Part shown: in pieces, positions 20,609 to 30,371 of the stretch
Position numbering within the stretch: position 1 is the stretch's first letter
Layout: every line of letters starts with the position of its first letter
Assembly (NCBI GenBank): GCA_028693645.1
Contig: JAQUUY010000002.1
Location: 1-64,000, forward strand
DNA: 64,000 nt
Source of the DNA: Eubacteriales bacterium
Lineage (GTDB): Bacteria; Bacillota; Clostridia; Peptostreptococcales; Anaerovoracaceae
Direction of reading: 5' to 3'
The notes under the pieces: model-generated
What the model was told of the DNA's origin: nothing
Database searches by the model: none
The model's input: only the letters and a program-made list of their open reading frames with translations
Program-made: the position numbers and the translations under genes

Positions 20609-21742
20609 TCAGTTTTCAATGGCTTCGATAAAGGCATCTCCAAGAGAGCATCGCAGAGGCCTCCCCAAATCAGCAAAGGTTCTTGTCAAAGCATCAAGTG
20701 CTTCTAACATATATTCAACTCTTGCATTTTCACCCATATGACCTATCCGAAAGACTTGTCCGGCGAGGATATCAAAGCAGCCCCCAAGCATTACGTTGTA
20801 TTTTTCTCTGATTGTCGAAAGAATCTGTTCGTCGGTAAGCCCCTCGGGAATCTTTATCGCAGTGACGGTATTGGAAAAACCTGCTTTAAGGTAAAGTTCC
20901 AAACCTGCTTTTTGTAAAGCACTCCTGGTCGCTGCTGCGATCCTGCGATGGCGTTCAAGGATGTCTTGATCCGCAATCACGTTTTCAATGGCAGCGCGAA
21001 GACTCACGATTTCACTGATTGGTTGTGTATAAGGGAAAAATTTATCCCGATAATAATTCTTGAATGTCAGGATGTTCGCGTAGAAAGAAGCAATTGGTGT
21101 TTTCCTGTTTTCCATACTTGCGATTGCCTTATCACTGACGTATAGCATGGTAAGGCCAACGGCGGCGGATAATGCTTTTTGAGAACCGCCACACAAGATG
21201 TCAATCTTGCTGTCATCAACATTCACGTATTCTCCAAACATCCCTGCCACAGAGTCTACAACGGACAAGATCCCGTACTCAGCAAGCAGATTGCAGATTG
21301 CTTTAATATCATTGAGAACCCCGCTTGGTGTGTCGCAATGAACCACGGTGGCGTATTTGAAATCTGAATCCTTTTCCAAAAAAGCTTTCAATGCTTGCGA
21401 ATCTATCTGTTTTTGATAATCCGAAACAAAAGAAACAGCTGTACCGCCATAAATTTTTACAAAATCCGCAAACCCTTTGCCAAAGATTCCGTTATCAATG
21501 ACTAAAACTCGATCCCCAACTTCGGTCAAGGATGCACAAGCGGCTTCCAGACCCAAGATTCCCTCACCGCAAAGAATATACACATTGTTTTTTGTGTGGA
21601 CAAGTTCTCCAAGCAAATCGCAGGTTTCTTTATAATAATCAAAGAATGCCATATCAAGATCAGGGTTTGTCGTTTCGACGCTCCTTGCCAATCTAACATT
21701 TTCTCTTACTCTGGTGGGTCCCGGGGTCATGATATTATACAT
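20609..21742 (-). CDS. Class V PLP-dependent aminotransferase (serine/alanine-glyoxylate type)
   Basis: 377 aa; TPGPTRVRENVRLARS, VDSVAGMFGEYVNVDDSKIDILCGGSQKALSAAVGLTMLYVS. Confidence 0.88.
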   Translation of the reverse strand: MYNIMTPGPTRVRENVRLARSVETTNPDLDMAFFDYYKETCDLLGELVHTKNNVYILCGEGILGLEAACASLTEVGDRVLVIDNGIFGKGFADFVKIYGGTAVSFVSDYQKQIDSQALKAFLEKDSDFKYATVVHCDTPSGVLNDIKAICNLLAEYGILSVVDSVAGMFGEYVNVDDSKIDILCGGSQKALSAAVGLTMLYVSDKAIASMENRKTPIASFYANILTFKNYYRDKFFPYTQPISEIVSLRAAIENVIADQDILERHRRIAAATRSALQKAGLELYLKAGFSNTVTAIKIPEGLTDEQILSTIREKYNVMLGGCFDILAGQVFRIGHMGENARVEYMLEALDALTRTFADLGRPLRCSLGDAFIEAIEN

Positions 21743-22271
21743 TTACGCTCACACCTTTTAATCTTTGAATCATAGGAAATACGATGAGTGCCGCTATCGT
21801 GATCTGCATGAGATTGCCCGGAACAGAACCAAAGGGCGCAATCCAATTTCCATATAAAATCACTTCTGTGAAATAGTATCCAACTATTTTAATTACAAGT
21901 GCAGTGAGGTAAATCGCAATATACGATGCAAGCGGACGGTCTTTCATTTTTTCGGCAATCCAACCTGCTGAATAGCCGATGAGCCCAACGATAACAAAGG
22001 TAAAGGGTGCCCAAGCTGTCCATCCGGAAAGCAAATCAAACAATCCCATTCCGACTGCGCCTGCAATCGCTCCCGTCTTTTTTCCGTAGAGCACTGCACC
22101 AATAAAAAGAGGTACATTTCCAAGGTGGATCAGTCCGCCATTTCCCATAAAAGGTAACCTGATGTTAATGAACATGGTCGCTACTAAAGTTAATGCAATA
22201 AAAAGCGCGTTGATTACCAATAATTTTGTTGTGTTTCTTCCTGTTGTTACAGTCATTTCTGCTGTTTTCAT
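21735..22271 (-). CDS. ECF transporter S component (vitamin/cofactor uptake)
   Basis: 178 aa, about 6 TM; LVINALFIALTLVATMFINIRLPFMGNGGLIHLGNVPLFIGAVLYGKKTGAIAGAVGMGLFDLLSG; overlaps next gene by 8 nt. Confidence 0.82.
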   Translation of the reverse strand: MKTAEMTVTTGRNTTKLLVINALFIALTLVATMFINIRLPFMGNGGLIHLGNVPLFIGAVLYGKKTGAIAGAVGMGLFDLLSGWTAWAPFTFVIVGLIGYSAGWIAEKMKDRPLASYIAIYLTALVIKIVGYYFTEVILYGNWIAPFGSVPGNLMQITIAALIVFPMIQRLKGVSVNV

Positions 22272-22493
22272 TCTTTCCTTCTCCTCTTCTCAGTCCGTAT
22301 CTATAATATGCTCTCCTTCGAAAGACTTTGGAATTGGTACCAGCGCTATCGTACTATATATCTTGCCTCTATAAAATGCATAATTTCTTTTATTTCGAAA
22401 GATACAATCATGTAAAATCATATGCAAAATTTCACTTTTTTCGAATTGTCCTTAAAATCAAGCAATTATTAAAGGACAGTTTGCGAGATCAAA

Positions 22494-22530
22494 GAAAAAC
22501 CGCCTACAAAAAACGTTTTCCGCAGGCGGC
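22494..22530 (-). terminator. Terminator after flavodoxin-ferredoxin gene
   Basis: Minus strand CCGCCTGCGGAAAACGTTTTTTGTAGGCGGTTTTC. Confidence 0.7.
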
Positions 22531-22579
22531 AAATAACTTATTCTAATATAGTGTTTTCGTTGGCGACCTTTTTTTCTCT

Positions 22580-23392
22580 TTAGAGGAAAAGCTCCGGTTC
22601 GCGTCTCTCAGCAAATTGCTCTTCTAATTGATACTGGTGTCTTAGATATCCTTCATCATCATAATACTTCGCCGATACCGGACACAGCTTGACGCAAGCT
22701 CCGCATTTGATGCAGATGCCAATCAATTTTGACGGATCCTCGGGGTCGATGGAAGACATAGGGCAAACATCGACACAAATATTGCACTTAGTGCAAGCAT
22801 CTGTGGTTTTGGGGGTCACTTTTCTAATATCATAAGGATTCCCTTGTTTGTCTATTGGCATATAATACGGGCGGTACGGTTCACAGCCGTTTACTTTTAG
22901 TACTTTACTTAAATCACCTGCTTTGATTTTTTCGCAGATTGCAACGGCAAACTGCTCCGCAACCAAAATATCTTTTTCGTCCGGTCTGCCGGCGGCAAGT
23001 ATTTTTGAGAAAGAATGCTCTCCGATAAATGCACCTGCGGCAATCGGAAGGAATCCATCTGCTTCAACCAAATCTTTCAGTTCGATCAACGCATCATCGT
23101 AATTGCGATTTCCATAAAGAACAATACAAACGGCATGTGCGCCATTGCCTTCAATCGTATTTATATATTTTAAAAGTACATTGGGTACTCTTCCGGCGAT
23201 AACCGGTACTCCAATTACAACCAAATCATCTTTAGTAAAGGAAGCCACTTGTTCTCTGACAGGTTTCATTGTGAAATCGATTGTCTTGAATTCATCAGCT
23301 CCGGTCAATTCAAGTGCTAGTTTTTTTGCTACTGCCTCAACGATTTTTTTCGTCGTTCCCGTGGCACTGAAATACATTGCATTGATATTCAT
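22580..23392 (-). CDS. EFR1-type flavodoxin/ferredoxin fusion protein
   Basis: 270 aa; N-terminal YFSATGTTKKIVEAVA flavodoxin motif; two clusters CTKCNICVDVCPMSSI and CIKCGACVKLCPVSA. Confidence 0.88.
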   Translation of the reverse strand: MNINAMYFSATGTTKKIVEAVAKKLALELTGADEFKTIDFTMKPVREQVASFTKDDLVVIGVPVIAGRVPNVLLKYINTIEGNGAHAVCIVLYGNRNYDDALIELKDLVEADGFLPIAAGAFIGEHSFSKILAAGRPDEKDILVAEQFAVAICEKIKAGDLSKVLKVNGCEPYRPYYMPIDKQGNPYDIRKVTPKTTDACTKCNICVDVCPMSSIDPEDPSKLIGICIKCGACVKLCPVSAKYYDDEGYLRHQYQLEEQFAERREPELFL

Positions 23393-23435
23393 AAAATTCT
23401 TTCTCCTTTTTCGGATATGTCCCGCTATATAGAAG

Positions 23436-25550
23436 CTATTTTAAATTATATTTCGTGAGACGATCATAAAATGCGGATCTGCTTAAATTAAGAAGGCGAG
23501 CCGCCGCGCTTTTATTTCCCTTTGCTTTTGTAAGCGCATCAAGAAGGATCTCACGTTCAAACTCATTGAACGAACTGCGATAAGATGCAGGAGCTTCTGC
23601 AAAATCCTGTTCTCCTTGCATGATTTGCGCCGGCAAGTTCTCGGGACAGATTTCTCCCTCCCAAACATAATTTGCCGCTCGTTCGATGGCATTTTCGAGT
23701 TCTCGAATATTACCCGGCCAGTTATAAGATTGCAGGGCTTTTTGTGCAGCCTCATTGATTCCTGTAACATTTGAGCCGAGAATCTCGTTGTACTTCTGAA
23801 TGAAGGCCTCTGCCAAGGGGATAATATCTTCATCCCGCTCCCTTAGCGGAGGTAATTGGAATCCGATGACATTTAGCCGATAAAACAAATCTTCTCTGAA
23901 TGTTTTTTTGGCGATTGCTTCACGAAGATCTTTATTGGTTGCCGCAATGATTCGAACATCGACCGTTTGCTTTTCGGTTCCTCCTACGCGAGTAAATTCT
24001 TTTTCTTGCAGAACCTGCAGTAGTTTGACCTGGATAGACAAGGGCATATCCCCGATTTCATCAAGGAAAATTGTACCCTTATGCGCTCTTTCAAAATAAC
24101 CCGGTTTTCCGTTTTTCAATGCCCCTGTAAAGGAACCCGGCGCATATCCAAATAATTCCGATTCAAAAAGTGTCTCCGGAATCGAAACACAATTTACTTT
24201 TATAAACGGATGCTTTGCTCTGGGGCTCGCTTCATGAATCCCTCGCGCAAACATATCTTTACCGACGCCGCTCTCTCCTGTAAGAAGAATCGTCGAACTG
24301 CTTCTGGCAATGAACATCGCGTCTTTTTTTAACTTCTTAAACTTAGTATTATTGGTAATAATCTGATCAAAGCGGCTGCAATTTGCACCGCGCTTCTCAA
24401 GTTCATCCCGATAATATTCGACCTGTTGATTCAAATAGAACCATTTTCGAGCAATTTCTTCCGTCACCGCATTGTCATTGAGGTAGACCGTACTTACGAT
24501 GCCTGTGATTTCAGCATCCCCATCATTTCCTTTTCGAAACGGAACATGAGATACGATGCACTTTTTCCCATAAATGTCGCATGATTCCACTTCCGCGGCG
24601 CCGGATTCCGTAATTTGTGCAGGGATGTCCGTTTTTAGAAGTTCCTGAATCGGGCTTCCAATGATAGTTTCACAAGCTTGAGAAACCAACTGGCAAGCTC
24701 TTTCGTTGACATATTTTATTGTTCCAAAGATGTCCGAAACAAAGACTCCATCCGACGAAGAGCTCAAAACGCCATCGATGGTGGTCTGCAAATCTTTGAC
24801 CAATTCTAATTCTCGAGCCATCAATTCCATATCAGAAACATCTACAAAAGCAAAACTCATTCCGATTTTTTCGTCATTTTCAATGATTGGAACTTGATTG
24901 ATCACGACAGGTAATGATCGGACGGTTCTTTTTAATCCAATATCAAGTTGATCTGAAATCGTAATCTCGGGGAAAACCTCTTGCACCGACCGGCCTTTTA
25001 CTTCTGAACATTTAAGGCCAAACATCGCTTCTGCAGCAGGGTTCACACGTACGATACGATCTTCCTGATCCGTGATAATAACTCCCTCGTAGTTGATTCG
25101 AAACAAAGATTCTAACATCGCGGAAGAAGCCGTTATAACATTCAGACTTTCACGGAGATACTCCGCGGTACCAATCACACCGACAACTTTATTCCCTCGA
25201 TCAAGAACAACGACATTATCAACAAGACTTTTTGTGACTCGAACGACAAGAGAATACTCGTCATAAGTCCTGTCTACGGTTACAAAAACAGGATTATTGA
25301 CCATATAATTTACACAAGGTGTATCTAAACCTGCTCCTTCAAGCAAGGCTTTAAAGAGTCTTTTTTTAGGAAACACCCCCACCAGATTTTCATCTTCATC
25401 AACGACAGGAAGGGTGCTGATTTTGTATTCCTGATAATATTTGATTACGGTCCTCAAAGTATCACCCAAACGCAGGACTTGAAAATTTTTATTCATCATC
25501 TGTCCTACAGTTAAGCGTGTAGCAGGATCCAAAGAATTGGAAAAATCCAT
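23436..25550 (-). CDS. Sigma-54-dependent transcriptional activator with N-terminal CBS pair and PAS domains
   Basis: 704 aa; GESGVGKDMFARGIHEAS, ESELFGYAPGSFTGALKNGKPG (GAFTGA variant), FLDEIGDMPLSIQVKLLQVLQEKEFTRVGG, C-terminal HTH KSAAARLLNLSRSAFYDRLTKY. Confidence 0.94.
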   Translation of the reverse strand: MDFSNSLDPATRLTVGQMMNKNFQVLRLGDTLRTVIKYYQEYKISTLPVVDEDENLVGVFPKKRLFKALLEGAGLDTPCVNYMVNNPVFVTVDRTYDEYSLVVRVTKSLVDNVVVLDRGNKVVGVIGTAEYLRESLNVITASSAMLESLFRINYEGVIITDQEDRIVRVNPAAEAMFGLKCSEVKGRSVQEVFPEITISDQLDIGLKRTVRSLPVVINQVPIIENDEKIGMSFAFVDVSDMELMARELELVKDLQTTIDGVLSSSSDGVFVSDIFGTIKYVNERACQLVSQACETIIGSPIQELLKTDIPAQITESGAAEVESCDIYGKKCIVSHVPFRKGNDGDAEITGIVSTVYLNDNAVTEEIARKWFYLNQQVEYYRDELEKRGANCSRFDQIITNNTKFKKLKKDAMFIARSSSTILLTGESGVGKDMFARGIHEASPRAKHPFIKVNCVSIPETLFESELFGYAPGSFTGALKNGKPGYFERAHKGTIFLDEIGDMPLSIQVKLLQVLQEKEFTRVGGTEKQTVDVRIIAATNKDLREAIAKKTFREDLFYRLNVIGFQLPPLRERDEDIIPLAEAFIQKYNEILGSNVTGINEAAQKALQSYNWPGNIRELENAIERAANYVWEGEICPENLPAQIMQGEQDFAEAPASYRSSFNEFEREILLDALTKAKGNKSAAARLLNLSRSAFYDRLTKYNLK

Positions 25551-25714
25551 TTTTCTTTTCTCCTTCCTTTCGTTGGGTCAAACTGTTTTAGCGCTCTGCG
25601 AGTCGATTCAAAAATAGACTCGCATACATAGTATAAAAGGAAAGTTACTCATCGTCAAGCAGTCGAAAAGCAGCCTGCTTTTTTCAAAGTGAAATAGTAT
25701 TTATCGAGGCCACA

Positions 25715-25747
25715 AAGGAGCTGACCAATAATATTGGTCAGCTCCTT
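25715..25747 (-). terminator. Terminator between gcdA and the sigma-54 regulator
   Basis: AAGGAGCTGACCAAT-AAT-ATTGGTCAGCTCCTT, 15-bp perfect stem, TTTG follows on minus strand. Confidence 0.75.
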
Positions 25748-25786
25748 CTGTGATTCTCACTTTACCTATTATCTAAAGGCTATCAA

Positions 25787-27529
25787 TTAGCCTTTAATAA
25801 CTCTCGGTGTAAGCATCTGATGTACTGCGCAGATGGTCTTCGGATTCTGATAATAGGATCCAACGAACGCTTTGCAGTAATTCCTAAGTTCAGGCATATC
25901 AACGATTTCATCAACCATTCCTGTTTTTGCACAATAGGAAGGTCTGGATTTATCTTGATACTGCTGAATGATGTCATTCATCTTAGCAATCGTGCCATCG
26001 AGCGGCTTGCCCTCTTCCTGATCCTTGACCAGTCTACGAGCATAAGACGCAGCAGCAGCAGTTTCGCCGTGCATTACATAAATTTCAGTAGCAGCGGTTC
26101 CGATTGTGAACGCATTGTTGTTGTTGCCCTGGGGTCCGCCAAGCACATAATGTGCCGCCGCAGTACCTTTTCTGAGAACGATGGTCATCATCGGATTGTC
26201 GGATTGCTCGATAGAATAGATCAGGGACATTCCCAGTCCAAGCATTTCTGCTCTTTCTGCCGTATCACCTACATCAATACCTGTCGTGTCTTGTACCCAG
26301 ATCATTGGAATTCTGTCGCGTCCGCAAAGGGTTACAAACTCATTCATCTTAATGAGTCCTTCACGATAGAGTTTTCCGCCGATGCCCTGATAGTCAGCAT
26401 AGCTCGGATAATCAGTTCCAAGTGCACCCTGATTGTTTGCAATGAATCCGCAAACAAAACCATCAATTTTTGCAAGACCGCAATACATTTCAATTCCATA
26501 GTCAGGTTTGAATTCCATATGCTCACTGTTATCGAACAAACGAGCAAGAACTTCTGTCATGGAATAAGTACGCTTCTGGTTCATCGGTACGAGGCTGTAA
26601 AGGTCTTCTGCAGGATACTTCGGCTCAGCAGGCTCAGCAACGCGGAAGAAGGTCGGATCGTAAGCCGGCAAAGTGCCCATGTAACGCTTGATATCGTCAA
26701 GCACTTCTTCTTCGGTGTCACATACGTCTCTGATAAAGCCGGTTTCGCCCTGATGAATCTCAATACGTCCCGGAGGAGTTGCCTTGAATTTCTTGGTCTG
26801 TTCGATCAAAGCTTCTGCAACTTCGTCATCAATGTATCCCTTGGGGGACATACCGCTGACGATGCCGGCACCGCCTACAGCCATATTGCATTTTTTGTGT
26901 CCGATCAAGATGGTCGGGCTGATGGAATGATAGCCACCGCCTGCGGGGTTCGTTCCATAGATACCAACGATGATTGGAATTCCAAGCTTCTGAAGTTCAG
27001 CATGGCGGAAGAACGGAGTACCGCTTCCTCTACGATTCGGGTAAAGTCTTTCCTGTTCCATGAGCTTTGCTCCGCTGCAGTTAAGAACCCAAACGAGGGG
27101 AAGATGCATTCTCTTTGCGATATCGGTAACACGCAGAACGTTGTCTGCCTGACCGGAGAGCCATGCGCCAGCCATAACTTTGTTATTGGAAGCGATGATA
27201 ATCGCCCATTTGCCGTTGATTTTTCCGAGTCCGTCGATAACGCCTGTATTTCCTTCTTCGTTGAAGAGAGGATCGTAGATTGTGTGGAGCGGACACCATG
27301 TGCCGGGATCTACGAGATAGTCAAGCCTCTGCCAAGCTGTCCATTCGCCTTTTTCGTTCATGGCTTCTGTTGCTTTGCCATTGTTCTTTACGCGATCAAC
27401 TTCCTTTGCGAGTACTTCTTCTTCGGCTTTCAGTTCATCGATATTCTTTTGGAGTGTACGGGGTAATTCTTTTCCGATGCCCGGCATCTCTTTGAAGTAC
27501 GGGTGCAAGGGATATCCATATTGTGCCAT
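25787..27529 (-). CDS. gcdA: Glutaconyl-CoA decarboxylase carboxyltransferase subunit alpha
   Basis: 580 aa; WVLNCSGAKLMEQERLYPNRRGSGTPFFRHAELQKLGIPIIVGIYGTNPAGGGYHSISPT and QDTTGIDVGDTAERAEMLGLGMSLIYSIE match GcdA of glutamate fermenters as I remember it. Confidence 0.94.
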   Translation of the reverse strand: MAQYGYPLHPYFKEMPGIGKELPRTLQKNIDELKAEEEVLAKEVDRVKNNGKATEAMNEKGEWTAWQRLDYLVDPGTWCPLHTIYDPLFNEEGNTGVIDGLGKINGKWAIIIASNNKVMAGAWLSGQADNVLRVTDIAKRMHLPLVWVLNCSGAKLMEQERLYPNRRGSGTPFFRHAELQKLGIPIIVGIYGTNPAGGGYHSISPTILIGHKKCNMAVGGAGIVSGMSPKGYIDDEVAEALIEQTKKFKATPPGRIEIHQGETGFIRDVCDTEEEVLDDIKRYMGTLPAYDPTFFRVAEPAEPKYPAEDLYSLVPMNQKRTYSMTEVLARLFDNSEHMEFKPDYGIEMYCGLAKIDGFVCGFIANNQGALGTDYPSYADYQGIGGKLYREGLIKMNEFVTLCGRDRIPMIWVQDTTGIDVGDTAERAEMLGLGMSLIYSIEQSDNPMMTIVLRKGTAAAHYVLGGPQGNNNNAFTIGTAATEIYVMHGETAAAASYARRLVKDQEEGKPLDGTIAKMNDIIQQYQDKSRPSYCAKTGMVDEIVDMPELRNYCKAFVGSYYQNPKTICAVHQMLTPRVIKG

Positions 27530-27580
27530 TGTAATTCTCCTTTCGAGTGAATTTATTTCCAGTGAAAAATGATTAGTCGT

Positions 27581-28738
27581 TTATCTGTTGGGCTGATAAC
27601 CAAGCTCAATACCTGCGATGATGCCCATGTGAATGTTCGAAGTTCCTTCTAATGTTTCAAATTGTTTCGCATCGCGAAGCCATCTGCCACAGGGATATTC
27701 TGTCGAATAACCGTAGGAACCATAGATTTTCATTGCCATGTTTGCACCGTGTACTGCGCAGTTGCATCCGAATACTTTCGCAATCGATGTCGCCTGCTGA
27801 CTCGGTAATTTGTTTTCCTTCAGCCATGCTGCTCTGTATACCAAGAACTTCGCTGCTTCGTCTTCCAATTTCATTTCAGCAATCTGCTGCTGAATCATCT
27901 GGAATTTGCCGATTGGCTGGCCGAACTGTGTTCTTTCATTTGCATAGTTTACTGCACCGTCGAGGCAAGCTGCACCAAGTGCTGCTGATCCTGTTGCGCA
28001 ACCCATACGAGTGTTGTTCAACATCCACATGCAGATCTGGAAGCCTTTGTTCAAAGGTCCGAGCAAGTTTTCTTTCGGAATGATCGCATTTTCGAATACG
28101 AGTTCCGAAGTCGGTGCCGGCCACATACCTACCTTTGAGTGAATCGGAATTCTTTCGATTCCCGGTGTATTGTTATAGTCTACGATGAAGCAAGATAAGC
28201 CCTTTGCTCCGCCGCCTTCTGTGGTTGCTGCATAAACAAGTCCGATATCACAGGTGTGTCCGCCCGAAATCCACATTTTGGATCCGTTGAGTACAAAGTG
28301 ATCGCCTTTGTCGGTTGCGAAAGTCTTCATGCTGCCTACATCGGAACCGGAGTTCGCTTCTGTAATAGCAAAGCTTCCTACGGATTCTCCGCTGACAAGA
28401 CCCGGGATGTACTTTTCTTTCTGTTCGGGTGTTCCCCATTCATTGATGGTCATGGCCGGTCCCCAGCAGTTTCCGCTGATTGCCAGTCTCCAGGATGTGT
28501 GAACTTTGGCGATTTCGTATAATGCGGTGACGCCTTCCATCCAACCCATTCCGTTCCCGCCGTATTCTTCGGGAATGCTCCATCCGAGAAGTCCGAGTTC
28601 TCCCATTTTGGTCAGGATCTCTCTACGATAATGATGATTCTCTTCGTCTTCTTCAATAAACGGCGCGATTTCCTTTTCAGCAAAGTTGCGTGCCATTTCT
28701 TGAACCATCTGTTGTTCTTCTGTCAATCCAAAATTCAT
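27581..28738 (-). CDS. Acyl-CoA dehydrogenase, candidate non-decarboxylating glutaryl-CoA dehydrogenase (copy 1)
   Basis: 385 aa; GSFAITEANSGSDVGSMKT, KMWISGG, IYGSYGYSTEYPCGRWLRDAKQFETLEGTSNIHMGIIAGIELG. Confidence 0.9.
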   Translation of the reverse strand: MNFGLTEEQQMVQEMARNFAEKEIAPFIEEDEENHHYRREILTKMGELGLLGWSIPEEYGGNGMGWMEGVTALYEIAKVHTSWRLAISGNCWGPAMTINEWGTPEQKEKYIPGLVSGESVGSFAITEANSGSDVGSMKTFATDKGDHFVLNGSKMWISGGHTCDIGLVYAATTEGGGAKGLSCFIVDYNNTPGIERIPIHSKVGMWPAPTSELVFENAIIPKENLLGPLNKGFQICMWMLNNTRMGCATGSAALGAACLDGAVNYANERTQFGQPIGKFQMIQQQIAEMKLEDEAAKFLVYRAAWLKENKLPSQQATSIAKVFGCNCAVHGANMAMKIYGSYGYSTEYPCGRWLRDAKQFETLEGTSNIHMGIIAGIELGYQPNR

Positions 28739-28818
28739 CGTAAAACCTCCTATTAATCACTTACAAGTAATCAATTACTCTTCTCACATTCAAAAAAACG
28801 AATGATTGTTGAACTTAC

Positions 28819-29028
28819 TTATTCGACTTCAGCTAAAGGAGCATCTTCTTCGACTTTATCGCCAACGTTGACAAGGATTGCTTTTACAACTCCTGCTTCT
28901 CCGTATACGACGTTTTCCATTTTCATTGCTTCGAGGATGAATGCTTCGTCATCTTCTGTGACTGTCTGACCTACTGTGAGGTTGATTTCGACGATTTTTC
29001 CTGCCATTGGGCTTGTAATGAATGCCAT
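28819..29028 (-). CDS. gcdC: Minimal biotin carrier protein of glutaconyl-CoA decarboxylase (copy 1)
   Basis: 69 aa; FILEAMKMENVVYGEAGVVKAILVNVGDKVEEDAPLAEVE contains the biotinylation motif EAMKM. Confidence 0.88.
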   Translation of the reverse strand: MAFITSPMAGKIVEINLTVGQTVTEDDEAFILEAMKMENVVYGEAGVVKAILVNVGDKVEEDAPLAEVE

Positions 29029-29147
29029 TTTTTGTTCCTCCTTATAATTTTAGATAGTTGAGTGATATTATAGACCGGCTGCAGGGTTACTCTCAAAACT
29101 CTGAGAGCAACCGTGCAGCTGATTTGTCCCATAAATATGAGTTGAAA

Positions 29148-30368
29148 TTACATTAATGGAATGACCGATACATAAATACCTGTGATGATAGCGGTAGTAA
29201 TAACACCGCAGATATTTGCGCCCATTGCGAACTGCAAAATGATGGAACGCTTATTGATTGCGGCCACTTCGTGCTGTGCAATTTTAGCAGTTGTCGGAAC
29301 ACAAGATATGCCTGCAATACCAACAGTCGGGTTGAAGTTTTTGTGATTGATGAAATAAACAAGATAACCACCGCAGATGCCGCCGATTGCAGAGACGGTG
29401 AGTGCAATCAATCCCAAGATTAAAAGAATTAAAACTTTGGGATTCATGATAGTGCTTGCTTCACAGAGAACTCCAAGCATGAGACCTAAGAAGAAGGTCG
29501 CTGCATAAAGGAATACATCTTCAATGAGTTTCGCATATTTAACCAAACCTGATTCTTTGATGGCATTAGCCAAGAAGAAGCTCATAAACAAAGGAGCTGC
29601 TACCGGGAATAATAGAGACAAAACAGTACAGCCAATGATATCAAATGCAACTTTTTCGCCCGAAGTAATCGTTGAAGTCTTTTTGGAAAGTTTGACCACG
29701 ATGCCTCTGTGCTCTTTGGGAATCATTGCACGGATTAAGAACGGATATCCACCATAAGTCAAGCTTAGGTACAAATACGCAATAATCGTAATCGGAACAA
29801 AAAGCTCCGGTGCAAGCATCAAAGAAGTAAAAAGAACCATGGGGCCGTCAGCTCCGCCTACGATAGCAGCGGAAGCAGATTCACCAAAATTCAAGCCCAT
29901 TGCTCGTGCAATCGGGAAGGTTACAATCGAGCCAAGTTCTGCACAAAGTGCAATCAGCATACTGGTGAACGGGAAGCGAAGGACATTTCCTACATCAGCA
30001 ATGATGCCGATTCCCATGAAGACCAAGCAAGCAATCAAGTTGTTTCCAAAAGTAAGCGTATAAATCGGCTGCAAGAAGTCGATCTGAAGGATATTCATAA
30101 GTGCGTTCGTCTCGGTGACAAGAGGCGCTACAAAAAGAGTCCCTGTATCCGAACCGGTAATGGTGGGATCTGTAAAAAACAATACACCGGCATTGACCGC
30201 CGCCATACCAAAGCCCATAGGAATCATGATTAATGGTTCCAGGGTACCTCTTTGACCTGCCCAAACAAGAAGGATGCCGAGAACGATTAATACGATTCTG
30301 GCAATTACGATATCTGTTTCTTGAGCAAAAAATGTTCCAAAGCCTTGGAATAATGTTGCTAAATTCAT
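29148..30368 (-). CDS. gcdB: Na+-pumping decarboxylase beta subunit
   Basis: 406 aa; ESASAAIVGGADGPMVLFTSLMLAPELFVPITIIAYLYLSLTYGGYPFLIRAMIPKEHR is the GcdB/OadB signature; about 11 TM. Confidence 0.94.
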   Translation of the reverse strand: MNLATLFQGFGTFFAQETDIVIARIVLIVLGILLVWAGQRGTLEPLIMIPMGFGMAAVNAGVLFFTDPTITGSDTGTLFVAPLVTETNALMNILQIDFLQPIYTLTFGNNLIACLVFMGIGIIADVGNVLRFPFTSMLIALCAELGSIVTFPIARAMGLNFGESASAAIVGGADGPMVLFTSLMLAPELFVPITIIAYLYLSLTYGGYPFLIRAMIPKEHRGIVVKLSKKTSTITSGEKVAFDIIGCTVLSLLFPVAAPLFMSFFLANAIKESGLVKYAKLIEDVFLYAATFFLGLMLGVLCEASTIMNPKVLILLILGLIALTVSAIGGICGGYLVYFINHKNFNPTVGIAGISCVPTTAKIAQHEVAAINKRSIILQFAMGANICGVITTAIITGIYVSVIPLM

Positions 30369-30371
30369 TTA

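Noticed and set aside
25820-27466. 548-aa plus-strand ORF
   Set aside because: Fully antisense to the well-supported gcdA; low-complexity, Ser/Cys/His-rich shadow ORF.
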